Shown here piece after piece: positions 1-9,185 of a stretch of 62,925 nucleotides of DNA. A model generated the notes under the pieces. That model saw nothing but the letters and a program-made list of their open reading frames with translations, searched no databases and was not told the origin of the DNA. Each line of letters starts with the position of its first letter. The stretch's first letter is position 1. Origin of the DNA: Pseudomonadota bacterium (GTDB lineage Bacteria; Pseudomonadota; Gammaproteobacteria; Burkholderiales; JAJZQI01); assembly GCA_021851875.1 (NCBI GenBank), contig JAJZQI010000015.1:1-62925 (forward strand), read 5' to 3'. Position numbers and translations under genes: made by a program.

Positions 1-102
1 TCACCGCTCACCGCTCACCGCTCACCGCTCACCGCTCACCGCTCACCGCTCACCGCTCACCGCTCACCGCTCACCGCTCACCGCTCACCGCTCACCGCTC
101 AC
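1..102. repeat. 7-bp tandem repeat (TCACCGC x14 plus partial)
   Basis: Fourteen perfect head-to-tail copies of TCACCGC fill positions 1-98, followed by a partial TCAC. The array touches the window edge, so its true length is unknown. It begins one base from the TAG stop (102-104) of the minus-strand mshG-like gene, so it lies between that gene and whatever follows it in the pilus operon. The unit length is not a multiple of three and its minus-strand form contains TGA, so the array stops translation in every minus-strand frame. Arrays this perfect can vary in copy number by replication slippage; that is an inference here. Confidence 0.97.
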
Positions 103-1304
103 TAAAACTTGAACTTGGTCAGAATGTCGTACACCGGCATCAGTACGGCATACATGATCAACCCCAGTATTCCGCCCAAAATGATCGTCAGGGCCGGCTC
201 CAGTACTTTCAGCGCTTTCTCGATGGAGTCCTTGACGTCGCGGTTGTAAAAGTCGCTGATGTTGAGCAGGGCGGTGTCGAGCGCGCCGGTCGATTCGCCG
301 ATGCGCAGCATGCGCAGCACCAGCGGCGGAAAAATGGCCAGTTTCTGAAAGCTTTTCGACAGGCTTTCACCGGCGATGATCTGCTGTTCGGCTTCGGCCA
401 GCGCCGCGGCGATGGCGCGGTTGCCGACCACTTGCTGCGCCAGGCGCAAGCCTTCCAGTACCGGTATGCCCGCTTTGTAGGTGGTGGCGAATACCGTGGC
501 AAAGCGGGCCAGAACGATCTTGCGCAGGATGGGGCCGGTCAGCGGCAGATACAGTTTGAAGTGGTCCCACCCTAGCCGGGTGCCCGCGTCATGACGCAAT
601 GCCACATTGAAGCCGATCAGACCGGCGACAGGCAAGGCCAGAAACAATCCCCACCAGTGACTCAATAGATCGGACAGGGAGATCAGCAGGCGGGTTTGCA
701 GCGGCAGCTCGCCGCCCATGTTGCGGATCAGGCTGACCAGCTGGGGCACCAGATAAAGCAGCAGGAAGGCCAGGACGGACAAAATGACCACCAGTACGAT
801 GGCAGGATAGATGACCAGGCGGCGGGTCTGGGAGATCAGCTCGTCCTGCCATTTGAGCGTGCTGCTCAGATTGGCGAACACCTCGTCGAGTTGACCGGTC
901 TGCTCGCCGGCTTTGACCAGGTTGACGAACACCGTGTCGAATACATCCGGGTGGCCGGCGAGGGCCTGGGACAACATCTTGCCGCCTTCCAAGTCTTCCA
1001 GCAGTGCGGTGAGCACTTGGCGGAAGCGGGCGTTTTCCATGCTGTCACGCAGATCGTTCAAACCTTCGAAATAAGGAATACCGGCCCGGCTGATCTGCTC
1101 CATATGGAAGCAGAATGTGATCAGGTCGCGCCGGGTGATGGGAATGCCGGTAATCGTTGGGTTACGCTCGGCCAGACGGAAAGTCAGCAGGTCCAGGCCG
1201 GTGCGTTTGAGGCGCTGTTCCAGGTCGACTTCATTGGCGGCATCCATCGTGCCTTTGGCGCTATGGCCTTCGGCATCGACAGCGTGGTATCGGTAGGCAG
1301 GCAT
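102..1304 (-). CDS. mshG: MSHA/type II secretion platform protein, MshG/GspF family
   Basis: Inner-membrane platform protein (400 aa) of a type IV pilus or type II secretion assembly. It anchors the assembly ATPase and is thought to turn with it. Two T2SSF repeats are visible (about residues 65-190 and 265-390). Hydrophobic segments lie near 163-190, 213-235 and 368-392, as usual for GspF/PilC. The N-terminus (MPAYRYHAVDAEG) is the typical family start. It is the last gene seen of the minus-strand pilus block, 11 bases after the MshE-like gene, and ends at the tandem repeat. The msh name rests on the company of MshL, MshM, MshN and MshE-like genes. GspF of a general secretion system is the alternative. 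Confidence 0.85.
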   Translation of the reverse strand: MPAYRYHAVDAEGHSAKGTMDAANEVDLEQRLKRTGLDLLTFRLAERNPTITGIPITRRDLITFCFHMEQISRAGIPYFEGLNDLRDSMENARFRQVLTALLEDLEGGKMLSQALAGHPDVFDTVFVNLVKAGEQTGQLDEVFANLSSTLKWQDELISQTRRLVIYPAIVLVVILSVLAFLLLYLVPQLVSLIRNMGGELPLQTRLLISLSDLLSHWWGLFLALPVAGLIGFNVALRHDAGTRLGWDHFKLYLPLTGPILRKIVLARFATVFATTYKAGIPVLEGLRLAQQVVGNRAIAAALAEAEQQIIAGESLSKSFQKLAIFPPLVLRMLRIGESTGALDTALLNISDFYNRDVKDSIEKALKVLEPALTIILGGILGLIMYAVLMPVYDILTKFKF

Positions 1305-1315
1305 GGCGGCACCGG

Positions 1316-3010
1316 TCAGCGGCTGATGTCAATGACGCGCATGACTTCCATCAGGCTGGTGTCGCCCTGCAGGATTCGTCGTATGCCGTCCTGCGCCAGC
1401 GGGATGAAGCTTTTTTCCCGTGCCAGATTGCGCATTTCGCGGAAGGTCGCCCGGCGCGCGATCAGTTCGTCCATGTCGCTGTCGATGCGCAGCACTTCCA
1501 TGAGCGGCAGGCGGCCTTTGTAGCCGCGGCCGTTGCACACCGGACAGCCTTTGGGCTGGTACAGCGTGACATCCTGTTGCGGCGCGAGGCCCAGCAGGTG
1601 CCGGTCGCTTTCGTCTGGTGTGTACGGCGTTTTGCAGTGACCGCATAGCGCGCGCACCAGCCGTTGGGCGATCACACCGATGACGTTGCCGGCGATGATG
1701 TCGGGCGTGACGCCCAGATCCAGCAGGCGCGGGAAGGCGCCCAGAGCGGAGTTGGTGTGCAGCGTGGTGAAGACCTGGTGGCCGGTCATGGCGGCGCGAA
1801 AGGCCATGCTGGCGGTTTCCAGATCGCGCACTTCGCCCACCAGAATGATGTCCGGATCCTGCCGCATGATCGAACGGATGCCGTTGGCAAAGTCCATCTT
1901 CAGGGCTTCGTTGACCGAGGTCTGGCGCATCAGCGTGACGGGATATTCCACCGGATCTTCCAGCGTCATGATGTTGACCGTTTCGCGGTTCAGGTGCGTC
2001 AGCATGGAATAAAGCGTGGTGGTCTTGCCGCTGCCGGTCGGGCCGGTCACGACGATGATGCCCTCGGGGCGTGCCATCATGCGTTTGACCACGCCCATCT
2101 GGGTTGCCTGCAGCTGCATCTGCTCCAGCGGAATGATGGCCTTTTCCCGATCGAGCACCCGCAGGACGATGTTTTCGCCGTAGATGGTGGGCTGGCAGGA
2201 GACGCGGAAGTCGATCGGCCGGCCATTGAGCATGAGCGAAACGCGGCCGTCCTGCGGCGCGCGCGTTTCGGCGATGTTCATGTTGGAAATCACCTTGAGT
2301 CGCACGGCGATACCCGGCCAATAGACCTTGTGCAGGCTGCGCACGTTTTCCAGTACGCCGTCGATGCGGTAGCGGATGCGCAGAAAGGCATATTCCGGCT
2401 CGAAGTGGATGTCGGACGCGCCGCGTTTGACCGCGTCGGTCATCAGCGCCCCGACCAGACGCACAACCGGCTGGGTGTACTCGCCGCTGTCGCTCTGCAG
2501 GCTCTGATAATCGATTTCACCCGTTTCGATTTCCCGCAGAATGCCGTCCACCGACAGTTCGAAGCCGTAGAACTTGTCGATGTGCTCTTCCAGCTGGGCT
2601 TCGCCGGCCAGCAGGGTCTTCAGTTCGATCTGGGCCCCCAGCGTGGCGCGCAGCTGGTCCAGCGCCAGCACGTTGAACATGTCCGAGATCGCCAGGATCA
2701 GCGTCTGCAGATCGGCGTCGTAGGCAATCGGCAGGATCTGGTTGCGCTGGGCGAAGTCCTTCGGCACGAATTTGAGCGCCTCGGCATCGGCGATCACATT
2801 GGTCAGATCAATGCTTTCCTGGCCGATGGTGCGGGCCAGAATGTCACGGATCATCGCTTCCGTGACAAAGCCCAGCCGCACCAGCTGGCGGCCGATCGGC
2901 AGGTTGCTGCGATGCTGCTCCATCAGGGCGATACGCAGCTGATCCTGCGTGATCAATCCCTGGTGAACGAGCAGATCGCCCAGTCTGAGTTTGCGTCTTT
3001 GTTCTGCCAT
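1316..3010 (-). CDS. mshE: Pilus assembly ATPase, MshE/GspE family
   Basis: Cytoplasmic hexameric ATPase (564 aa) that powers pilin polymerisation. The N-terminal T2SSE_N-like domain (about 1-150) starts with LRLGDLLVHQGLI, the region that binds c-di-GMP in Vibrio MshE. The Walker A motif GPTGSGKTTT is near residue 323. The Asp box (LEDPVEYPV), Walker B (RQDPDIILVGEVRD) and His box follow. A zinc tetracysteine motif is present as CGHC and CPVC near 457 and 490. It sits 14 bases after the MshN-like gene and 11 before mshG. Binding of c-di-GMP is plausible by family but not proven by the sequence. Confidence 0.88.
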   Translation of the reverse strand: MAEQRRKLRLGDLLVHQGLITQDQLRIALMEQHRSNLPIGRQLVRLGFVTEAMIRDILARTIGQESIDLTNVIADAEALKFVPKDFAQRNQILPIAYDADLQTLILAISDMFNVLALDQLRATLGAQIELKTLLAGEAQLEEHIDKFYGFELSVDGILREIETGEIDYQSLQSDSGEYTQPVVRLVGALMTDAVKRGASDIHFEPEYAFLRIRYRIDGVLENVRSLHKVYWPGIAVRLKVISNMNIAETRAPQDGRVSLMLNGRPIDFRVSCQPTIYGENIVLRVLDREKAIIPLEQMQLQATQMGVVKRMMARPEGIIVVTGPTGSGKTTTLYSMLTHLNRETVNIMTLEDPVEYPVTLMRQTSVNEALKMDFANGIRSIMRQDPDIILVGEVRDLETASMAFRAAMTGHQVFTTLHTNSALGAFPRLLDLGVTPDIIAGNVIGVIAQRLVRALCGHCKTPYTPDESDRHLLGLAPQQDVTLYQPKGCPVCNGRGYKGRLPLMEVLRIDSDMDELIARRATFREMRNLAREKSFIPLAQDGIRRILQGDTSLMEVMRVIDISR

Positions 3011-3024
3011 GCTGCGATCCGGCG

Positions 3025-4050
3025 CTAAGGTTGGCTTAAGGTCGCTAGGCGCGCCTTTGCCTGGTTGATGTCGAAGCCGTAGCCGTGTTGTTCTGCCAGT
3101 GTTATGGCCTGCTGGTAGTACAGCCGTGCCTGCTCGCTTTGGCCGAGATGGTCGAGGCTGACTGCCAGATTGAAGGCGTAGTCGGGGTGCTGCGGCGCGC
3201 TGCCGACGGCGGAAAAATAGGCTTCTTCGGCCGCCTGCCAGTTGCCGCTGCGGCTGTAATGATTGCCCAGGGAATAGTACAGGGCGGCGTTGCCGGGTTC
3301 GCTGGCGACCAGCTGCCGGAGCCGGGTGCCCGTTGCCGCCGGGTCGGCGGCATCAGCCAGATTGATCAGGCCGGCCTGCGCGGTCGGATTGTGCGGATCA
3401 AGCTGCAAGGCGGCGCTGTAGTAGCGCACGGCCTGGTCGGGCTGTTTGCCTTGCGCTGCAATCGCAGCCAGACCGAGCATTGCGTCGACATTGTGCGGTT
3501 GTTGCTGCAGCAGCGCCAGGTAGAGTGTTTGCGCCTGCTCAAGCTGGCCTTTCTGCCATGCGCCGTAGGCTTGTGCGGCGAGCGGGTTGATGGCGGGCGC
3601 TCTGCTGCCACGCACTATGGTTACCTGATCCGGGTCGGTAGCGTTGTCGCGGGTTTTGTCCGCAGTGCCGGTCTGCTGTGTTTGTGCCGGGGCGCTGCCG
3701 GACTTCGCTTCTGTCGCCGTCACGGTTGCCGCTTGCGTGGGCGTACCCGCTTGCGCTGTTGGCGCCAGCACCGCCGATGCAGGGGCAGCAGGTACGGGGG
3801 CCTGCGCGACGGGCTGAGACAATACAGCGGGTGGGCGTACAGCCGGCCCCCGCATGGCGAAATAGACATACGTGAAATAGCCGCAGATGAAAATCAGCGC
3901 GGCGGCGATAACCAAGCCCATTTCGCGTGACAGACCGAGCGATGCGGCCAGGTTGCCGGGAATCGCCAGCCAGTCGGCTGCTCCCCTGTCGGGTAAACCA
4001 GTCAGCGGTTTGGCCTCGGCTTTTTTCAATGCGTCGATTAGCAGGCTCAT
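3025..4050 (-). CDS. mshN: MSHA biogenesis protein MshN-like, TPR protein
   Basis: Bitopic inner-membrane protein of 341 aa. The N-terminus MSLLIDALKKAEAK is the cytoplasmic signature shared by MshN and GspB/ExeB-type proteins. One membrane helix lies near residues 43-66, followed by an Ala/Pro/Thr-rich linker to about 140. The C-terminal half is tetratricopeptide repeats (about 160-335). Such proteins bridge the inner-membrane machinery and the secretin through the periplasm. The start ATG overlaps the stop of the mshL-like gene by 4 bases. Sequence identity in this family is low, so the name is mainly from the N-terminus, topology and position. Confidence 0.75.
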   Translation of the reverse strand: MSLLIDALKKAEAKPLTGLPDRGAADWLAIPGNLAASLGLSREMGLVIAAALIFICGYFTYVYFAMRGPAVRPPAVLSQPVAQAPVPAAPASAVLAPTAQAGTPTQAATVTATEAKSGSAPAQTQQTGTADKTRDNATDPDQVTIVRGSRAPAINPLAAQAYGAWQKGQLEQAQTLYLALLQQQPHNVDAMLGLAAIAAQGKQPDQAVRYYSAALQLDPHNPTAQAGLINLADAADPAATGTRLRQLVASEPGNAALYYSLGNHYSRSGNWQAAEEAYFSAVGSAPQHPDYAFNLAVSLDHLGQSEQARLYYQQAITLAEQHGYGFDINQAKARLATLSQP

Positions 4051-5852
4051 GGTTGCCCCGCAGCCCCTTGCGTTGACGGCAAATAACGCCTGAACGCCTG
4101 CAGCGCGGTGTCATCCAGCGACGGGTTGCGGATGATGGTCGGGCGCAGGAAGATGACCAGCTCCGATTGGCTGTTGTGCTGTTCTTTTTGGCCGAACAGC
4201 GCGCCAATGCCTTCCGGGCGTGACAGTACAGGCAGGCCGTCGCTGGCGTTGCCGCTTTCATCCTGCATCAAGCCGCCGAGAATGACGGTCTGACCGCTGT
4301 TGACCTGCAGCACGGATTCCATCTCGCGTACCTGAATGACCGGGATGTTGTTCTTGATGCTGGCGCTCGCCAGTGCCGGATTGGGGTCGGTCACCTCGCC
4401 CACCTTGCGGGAGATGGTGGGCCGGACGACCACCGACACCTGGCCGCTGTCGGTGATTTGCGGCGTGACGCTCATGACCACGCCGACCGGCACCGTGTGC
4501 GGCGTGGTGGTGTAGACTGTGGGCGTCAGTGTGGTGCCGGCTGTCGAGGTGGTACCGGCCTGCACGTCAATGGAAAAATATACCAGATTGTTGACGACTT
4601 TCAGCAGCGCGGTCTGGTTGTTCAGCGCAATGACCTTGGGGCTCGACAGCACGCGGGTTTTACCGAAGGATTCCAGCAGGTCGATGGTGGCGTTGAACTG
4701 GCCGCTGGTGTTGCTGTAGCCGATGGTGAAAAAGGGATTGAGCGTATTGGCCAGGTTGGTGGCGGCACTGTTGTGGGTGGCAAAGGAAAAGCCTGCGCCG
4801 GCGGCCAGCCGGCTCCAGTCGATGCCGGCGCGGAACTGGTCGTTGAGCGCCACCTCGACGATGGTGGCCTCGATCAGCACCTCGCGTTCGGCATTCTGCT
4901 GCACCCGGTCGAGATAATCCTGCACCAGTTTATGCTGTTTCTGCGAGGCATACACGGTAATTGTGCCGGCTACGGGGTTGACCACCACGGCGTCCTTGCC
5001 CAGGTCCTGATACAGGCTCGGCTGGTCGCGGAAGACGTCGTTGAACAGCGCGCTGGCGCCGCTGCCCGCGCGCGCGACGGCAGCCGCCTGCTGCAGCCGT
5101 TCTTCCCGTGTGGCACGCAGGGTTTCCTGCCGCTGGGCGCGTTCTTCCGCCGTTTGAGCGGCCGATCGGGTGGCATTGATGATTTTGCGGATGTTGTCCG
5201 TCACGGTGTCCCAGAAATCGTTTTCCGATTTGGTGTCGACGGTGGTCACCGAATTGTTGCCCGATGCGCCGGACTGGACGGCCACGTTACTGCCAGCGGC
5301 AATGCCGCTGCCGGTCGAGGCAACCTGGGTCGACACGCCGATGCGCGATGTCGTGGTGCGATTCAGGTTGATGTAGTTGAGTTTGTAGGTATGAAAGTAG
5401 GGCGTGTCGGGCATGACCACGATGGTGCCGTTCTCGACGCTGTAGCGCAGGTCGATCTGGCGGGCGATGCGGTCCAGAATGGCGGGCAGGGTTTCGTTGA
5501 CGGCATTGATGCTGACCAATCCCTGGATATTGGGGTTGATGTCGATATTGTGGTGCGTGTCGCGCGCCAGGGCAAACAGCAACTCCTTGGCGGGGACTTC
5601 ATGCACGACGACGCCATACGTCAGGGGTTTCTCGCTGGGACGTGGCGGGGGCACGAAATTGCTGCCGGTCACCGGGGCAGGGATCGCGTTCGCTGCTTTG
5701 TCGCTGGCGGCGGGCTGGCTGATGTGGCCGGCGGATGGTTTGATGCTGCTTTGAAAGGCGCAGCCCCCCAGGCCCGTCAATAAACCGAATAACAGGATTT
5801 GCACGCCGTGCCGCAGAATGGCCGAACATGTCGATGTCGCCCGTTTTTTCAT
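4047..5852 (-). CDS. mshL: Outer-membrane secretin lipoprotein, MshL-like
   Basis: Secretin ring through which the pilus leaves the cell, about 601 aa. A lipoprotein signal peptide is evident (LTGLGGC lipobox near residue 31). Next come an STN/N0-type domain around 75-165 with FALARDTHHNIDIN, a Ser/Gly-rich insert, and a C-terminal secretin domain (about 330-580) with VPVGVVMSVTPQI and LGGLMQDESGN. It ends with an NPSLDD-containing tail. An in-frame TTG lies one codon upstream; the ATG at 5852 is preferred. The ATPase gene's TGA overlaps this start. Alternative name: GspD/PilQ-type secretin. Confidence 0.88.
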   Translation of the reverse strand: MKKRATSTCSAILRHGVQILLFGLLTGLGGCAFQSSIKPSAGHISQPAASDKAANAIPAPVTGSNFVPPPRPSEKPLTYGVVVHEVPAKELLFALARDTHHNIDINPNIQGLVSINAVNETLPAILDRIARQIDLRYSVENGTIVVMPDTPYFHTYKLNYINLNRTTTSRIGVSTQVASTGSGIAAGSNVAVQSGASGNNSVTTVDTKSENDFWDTVTDNIRKIINATRSAAQTAEERAQRQETLRATREERLQQAAAVARAGSGASALFNDVFRDQPSLYQDLGKDAVVVNPVAGTITVYASQKQHKLVQDYLDRVQQNAEREVLIEATIVEVALNDQFRAGIDWSRLAAGAGFSFATHNSAATNLANTLNPFFTIGYSNTSGQFNATIDLLESFGKTRVLSSPKVIALNNQTALLKVVNNLVYFSIDVQAGTTSTAGTTLTPTVYTTTPHTVPVGVVMSVTPQITDSGQVSVVVRPTISRKVGEVTDPNPALASASIKNNIPVIQVREMESVLQVNSGQTVILGGLMQDESGNASDGLPVLSRPEGIGALFGQKEQHNSQSELVIFLRPTIIRNPSLDDTALQAFRRYLPSTQGAAGQP

Positions 5853-7183
5853 CAATTGTGTGCTCCCTGCACAAGCGCAGCGTTTCGTTCCGTGCGAATG
5901 CCGCCGGCCGTGCGAATCAGCGGCCGATTTTTTTTGAGTGGTGGCGGTAATCGGTTTATAGCGGCAGCGGCTTCACTGTGTGTGGAATAGCTGCCATAAG
6001 TTACGTTATAGGACAAATTGTTCTTTACCCGTGTCGGGTATACAAAAATTTCTTCTGCTTTGAGTGCCGATGCCAGCCTGGTGAGGCGTTGCGTCAGGTC
6101 GGCTAGGTCGGCTTCGCTGAATAATTGCAGTGTGAAGGTTTTGTCATCCGTGCTCGCCAGCCAGCGGTCGGTGGCTTGCAGGCGCGCTGCGACGATGTCC
6201 GTATGGGCCGCGGCGGCAAGTCGAGGCGGCGGGGAAGGCGTAATCGGTGCGGCGGAGGCTGTGGCGTCCGGTTGGCGGGAAGCGGGCAGAGCCCACGCGG
6301 CCAATGCCAGCAGGGCGAGCAGCAGAACGCCGCCGGCAGTTGCACGCTGCCGGTGCCGCCGGCCGGTTTTGGCGTGTGCAAACGGACTGTCGGCGACAGC
6401 GGCGCGGACATGCTGCAAGGTCAGGTTATGGGTATTTCCCGCGAAAGCGGCCAACAGGACTTTATCCGCCAGAATATTCAGTCGCCGGCTCAGGCCATGG
6501 GCGTGGCGGCTGAGTTCGCGCACAACCGCGGGCGGGAAAAGTTCCGGGCCGCGATAGCCGGCGGAACGTAAACGGTGATCCAGGTACTGCCGGGCCTCCT
6601 CCCACGTGAGAGGGCGCAGGACAAAGTGCTGGGTGATGCGCTCATTCAATTGGCGGATCGCCGGCTGGCGCAGGTTTTCATCCAATTCCGGCTGGCCGAA
6701 CAGAACAATTTGGAGCAGTTTTTCGTGTGCGGTTTCCAGGTTGGTCAGCAGCCGTATTTCTTCCAGCGTTTCCAGCGGCATGCCCTGGGCCTCTTCCACC
6801 AGCAAAATGGTGCGGCGTCCATTGGCATGGCTGTGCAGCAGCGAATGCGTAACGGCCTGGGTGAGTTCGGTGATTGATGCGTTGGCGGCGAGCGGCAGCT
6901 TCAAATCGCAAGCGATGGCGGTCAGCACTTCCTGCGGTGAAATATGCGGATTGGCCAGGTAGACGAGATCGTGCGCGTTGCGTAATTTTTCTGCCAGCAT
7001 GCGGCACAGCATGGTTTTGCCGCTGCCGACTTCGCCCGTCACCTTGACGATTCCCTCCCCCTGTTCGATGGCGTAAACCAGCGCGTCGAGCGTGCTGCCT
7101 CGGTCTGCGCCGGGATAGAAAAATCCGGTGTTGGGCGTGATCTTGAAGGGGGCTTCATGCAAGCCGAAGTAGTCGAGGTACAT
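5852..7183 (-). CDS. mshM: ExeA/MshM-type AAA ATPase with C-terminal SPOR-like domain
   Basis: Inner-membrane AAA ATPase of about 443 aa, starting MYLDYFGLHEAPFKITPN, the classic ExeA/GspA/MshM opening. Walker A GEVGSGKTML is at 50-59 and a Walker B-like ILLVEEAQ follows. A single membrane helix lies near 275-295. The last 90 residues (FTLQLFSEADL... to ...YGSYSTHSEAAAAINRLP) look like a SPOR fold, which would bind denuded peptidoglycan. GspA-type ATPases help secretins through the wall, so this domain fits. The start at 7183 is 4 bases after the response regulator's stop; a longer frame would run into that gene. Confidence 0.82.
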   Translation of the reverse strand: MYLDYFGLHEAPFKITPNTGFFYPGADRGSTLDALVYAIEQGEGIVKVTGEVGSGKTMLCRMLAEKLRNAHDLVYLANPHISPQEVLTAIACDLKLPLAANASITELTQAVTHSLLHSHANGRRTILLVEEAQGMPLETLEEIRLLTNLETAHEKLLQIVLFGQPELDENLRQPAIRQLNERITQHFVLRPLTWEEARQYLDHRLRSAGYRGPELFPPAVVRELSRHAHGLSRRLNILADKVLLAAFAGNTHNLTLQHVRAAVADSPFAHAKTGRRHRQRATAGGVLLLALLALAAWALPASRQPDATASAAPITPSPPPRLAAAAHTDIVAARLQATDRWLASTDDKTFTLQLFSEADLADLTQRLTRLASALKAEEIFVYPTRVKNNLSYNVTYGSYSTHSEAAAAINRLPPPLKKNRPLIRTAGGIRTERNAALVQGAHN

Positions 7184-7187
7184 GCGT

Positions 7188-8600
7188 TCAGGTCTCGTCC
7201 TTGCCATAGGTTTGCATCCGGCTGTACAACGTCGTGCGGTTGATGCCCAGCAGCCGGGCGGCTTGCGACAGATTGCCGTGAGTGATGTCCAGCGCCGCCT
7301 GCACATAGCTTTGTTCCCAGTCCTTCAGCATGCGGTCCAGCTCGAAATTGATTTGGCCGGATAAGTGCTTGCGGGCGATTTCCTTCAGGCCCTGACTGCC
7401 GGGTGTCAGCGCCAGTTCCTGCGGATTGATCGCCGCGCTGTCGAACTCATCCTCCAGTTGGGACAATTCAATAGTCTGGTCGGGGTATTTGGCGCCCAAG
7501 CGGATGACGATGTTGCGCAATTCGCGCACATTGCCGGGAAAGTGGTAATCCAGCCAAGCCGCGCGGGCTGAGTCGCTCAACTGGAAACGGGCCCCATGGC
7601 CCAGCTGCCGGCGGAAATGTTCCATCAGCACCAGCCGGTCGCCGCCCAGTTCGCGCAGGGGCGGGGCGGTCAGCACAAAGACGCTGAGGCGGTGATACAG
7701 GTCGGCGCGAAAACGCCCTGCCCGCACTTCGTTTATCAGATCCCGGTTGGTGGCGGCGACAATGCGCGCCTGACTCGTGCGGGTCTGGGTTTCGCCCACC
7801 CGCTGGTATTCGCCGTTTTCCAGCACACGCAGCAATTTGGCCTGCAATTCCAGCGGCAACTCGCCGATTTCATCCAGAAACAGGGTGCCGCCGCTGGCCT
7901 CCTCAAAGTAGCCGGAGCGTGCCTGTTGCGCGCCGGTGAAAGCGCCGCGGGCATAACCGAACAGCGTGGGTTCCACCAGCGTGGGGGCAATGGCAGCGCA
8001 GTTCAGAGCCAGAAAGGGGGCGTGTGAACGGCGGCTGAGAAAGTGCAGGCATCTGGCCGCCACTTCCTTGCCGCTGCCCGATTCACCCTCGATCAGCACC
8101 GGAAAAGGGGTGTCGGCGTATTGCTGCAGCTGCAGGCGCAGGCGTTCCAGCGGTGGGCTGCGGCCAATCAGATCGCAGCCGTTCGATTCCGCCGCTGTCG
8201 GCGATGGCTGGTCGAGTGCGGCCAGCAAGCGGGTGCGAATCTGCTCGGCCGGGCAGGGTTTGGCGACGAAGTCCATGGCGCCGAGTGCGCGCGCGTGACG
8301 GGCGTGCGCTTCATCGTTCTGGCCGGACAAAACGAGGATGCGTAAGGTGGGAATCCGTCCGAGCAGGTCGCGTATCAGTGCGAAGCCTTCGTCCGGTTTG
8401 TGCGGCTTGGGCGGCAGCCCCAAATCGACCAATGCCAGTTCGGGCGGATGATCCTGCGCCAAGCTGATGGCTTCGGTGCGGGAGTGGGCGGTCGCGACAT
8501 TGAAATCGCGGATCAGCACGAATGCCAGCGCATCCGTGATCAGCGGATCATCGTCAACAATCAGCAGTGCTGGTTTGTCCTGCTTGTTCCGAGTGGGCAT
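7188..8600 (-). CDS. Sigma-54-dependent response regulator (NtrC family)
   Basis: DNA-binding response regulator of 470 aa. A receiver domain spans about 1-130, with the acidic pocket VDDD and the phospho-acceptor Asp in ALVDLGLP near residue 59. The sigma-54 interaction AAA+ domain follows, with Walker A GESGSGKE, the GAFTGA loop that contacts sigma-54, and FLDEIGEL. The C-terminal Fis-type helix-turn-helix reads [20 protein letters not shown]. It is the first gene of the minus-strand pilus block and probably controls it or a linked sigma-54 regulon. No partner histidine kinase is in the window. Confidence 0.9.
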   Translation of the reverse strand: MPTRNKQDKPALLIVDDDPLITDALAFVLIRDFNVATAHSRTEAISLAQDHPPELALVDLGLPPKPHKPDEGFALIRDLLGRIPTLRILVLSGQNDEAHARHARALGAMDFVAKPCPAEQIRTRLLAALDQPSPTAAESNGCDLIGRSPPLERLRLQLQQYADTPFPVLIEGESGSGKEVAARCLHFLSRRSHAPFLALNCAAIAPTLVEPTLFGYARGAFTGAQQARSGYFEEASGGTLFLDEIGELPLELQAKLLRVLENGEYQRVGETQTRTSQARIVAATNRDLINEVRAGRFRADLYHRLSVFVLTAPPLRELGGDRLVLMEHFRRQLGHGARFQLSDSARAAWLDYHFPGNVRELRNIVIRLGAKYPDQTIELSQLEDEFDSAAINPQELALTPGSQGLKEIARKHLSGQINFELDRMLKDWEQSYVQAALDITHGNLSQAARLLGINRTTLYSRMQTYGKDET

Positions 8601-8703
8601 CGGCGCCCCGGCTGAATTAGGTTACTTCAATATAAACCATAACATCGCTCTATGCTAAAGACGTCTGCGGTAACCGGGACGCCTGCGGTGACTGCCGGCA
8701 TGT

Positions 8704-8709
8704 TAAAAT
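8704..8709 (+). promoter_or_regulatory. Putative extended -10 (TGTTAAAAT) before the 8738 gene
   Basis: The sequence TGTTAAAAT at 8701-8709 has the TG of an extended -10 and the hexamer TAAAAT. It lies about 29 bases before the ATG at 8738. No convincing -35 is visible at 17 bp, which fits an extended -10 promoter. The region also separates this gene from the divergent response regulator. Confidence 0.35.
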
Positions 8710-8737
8710 GCGCGCGGTTTGATAGGGAAAATGAGTA

Positions 8738-9163
8738 ATGAAAGATTTTGTTGAGCTGCTGGTCAGCCAGAGTAAAGCTGACCGCGTGTCCGTGACGTCC
8801 GCTCTGGACGATGCGTTGAAACACCTGGACAACGTGATGACCGGGATTGCCGGTGATTTGCAGGTGGAGTTTTTCGGTCCCTTCGTCGGGGTTGAAACCG
8901 AGCTGGCGCACCAGCTCATTGTGCGTGCGCACAGCTGGGAGCTGGGCGGCAAGGAGTGGAGCCTGAAGGTGTGCACCACCGCGCCGCAGTCCGATTTTCG
9001 TCCCGAGTGGCCGATCCAGGGTTCCGGCCGTTTGCGCAAGCAGCTGATCGTCAAGGCGCTGCCGGCCTTTTTCAAGGATTATGTCGAAGCCGTTGCTCAG
9101 GCGGGCAGGGCGGATACCCCGTCCGGCAAGCGGATTGCCCAGTTGGCCGAGCGCTTTAAGTGA
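8738..9163 (+). CDS. Hypothetical protein, 141 aa, no recognised domain
   Basis: Compact, soluble-looking protein without signal peptide or membrane helix. It starts MKDFVELLVSQSKADR and has a central predicted beta-rich stretch (LQVEFFGPFVGVETELAHQLIVRAHSW is one run of it, here only cited in part as GPFVGVETE). Its last 30 residues are basic and helical (GKRIAQLAERFK). It stands alone between the divergent response regulator and the convergent SDR gene. Codon use matches its neighbours and an extended -10 lies just upstream, so it is probably expressed. I do not recognise the family and assign no function. Confidence 0.7.
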   Translation: MKDFVELLVSQSKADRVSVTSALDDALKHLDNVMTGIAGDLQVEFFGPFVGVETELAHQLIVRAHSWELGGKEWSLKVCTTAPQSDFRPEWPIQGSGRLRKQLIVKALPAFFKDYVEAVAQAGRADTPSGKRIAQLAERFK

Positions 9164-9178
9164 CTGCTTATAAAGCAG
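9164..9178. terminator. Small hairpin between convergent genes
   Basis: The inverted repeat CTGCTT-ATA-AAGCAG (6-bp stem, 3-nt loop) sits immediately after the TGA of the 8738 gene and 8 bases before the end of the convergent SDR gene. A modest T-rich stretch follows on the plus strand (CGTTTCCTT). It could act as a weak bidirectional terminator; the stem is short. Confidence 0.35.
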
Positions 9179-9185
9179 CGTTTCC

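Noticed and set aside
1664-3028. Plus-strand open frame of 454 codons opposite the mshE-like gene
   Set aside because: It mirrors the real ATPase gene on the other strand; its translation has Gln/His/Gly-rich low-complexity text typical of an antisense frame in GC-rich DNA.
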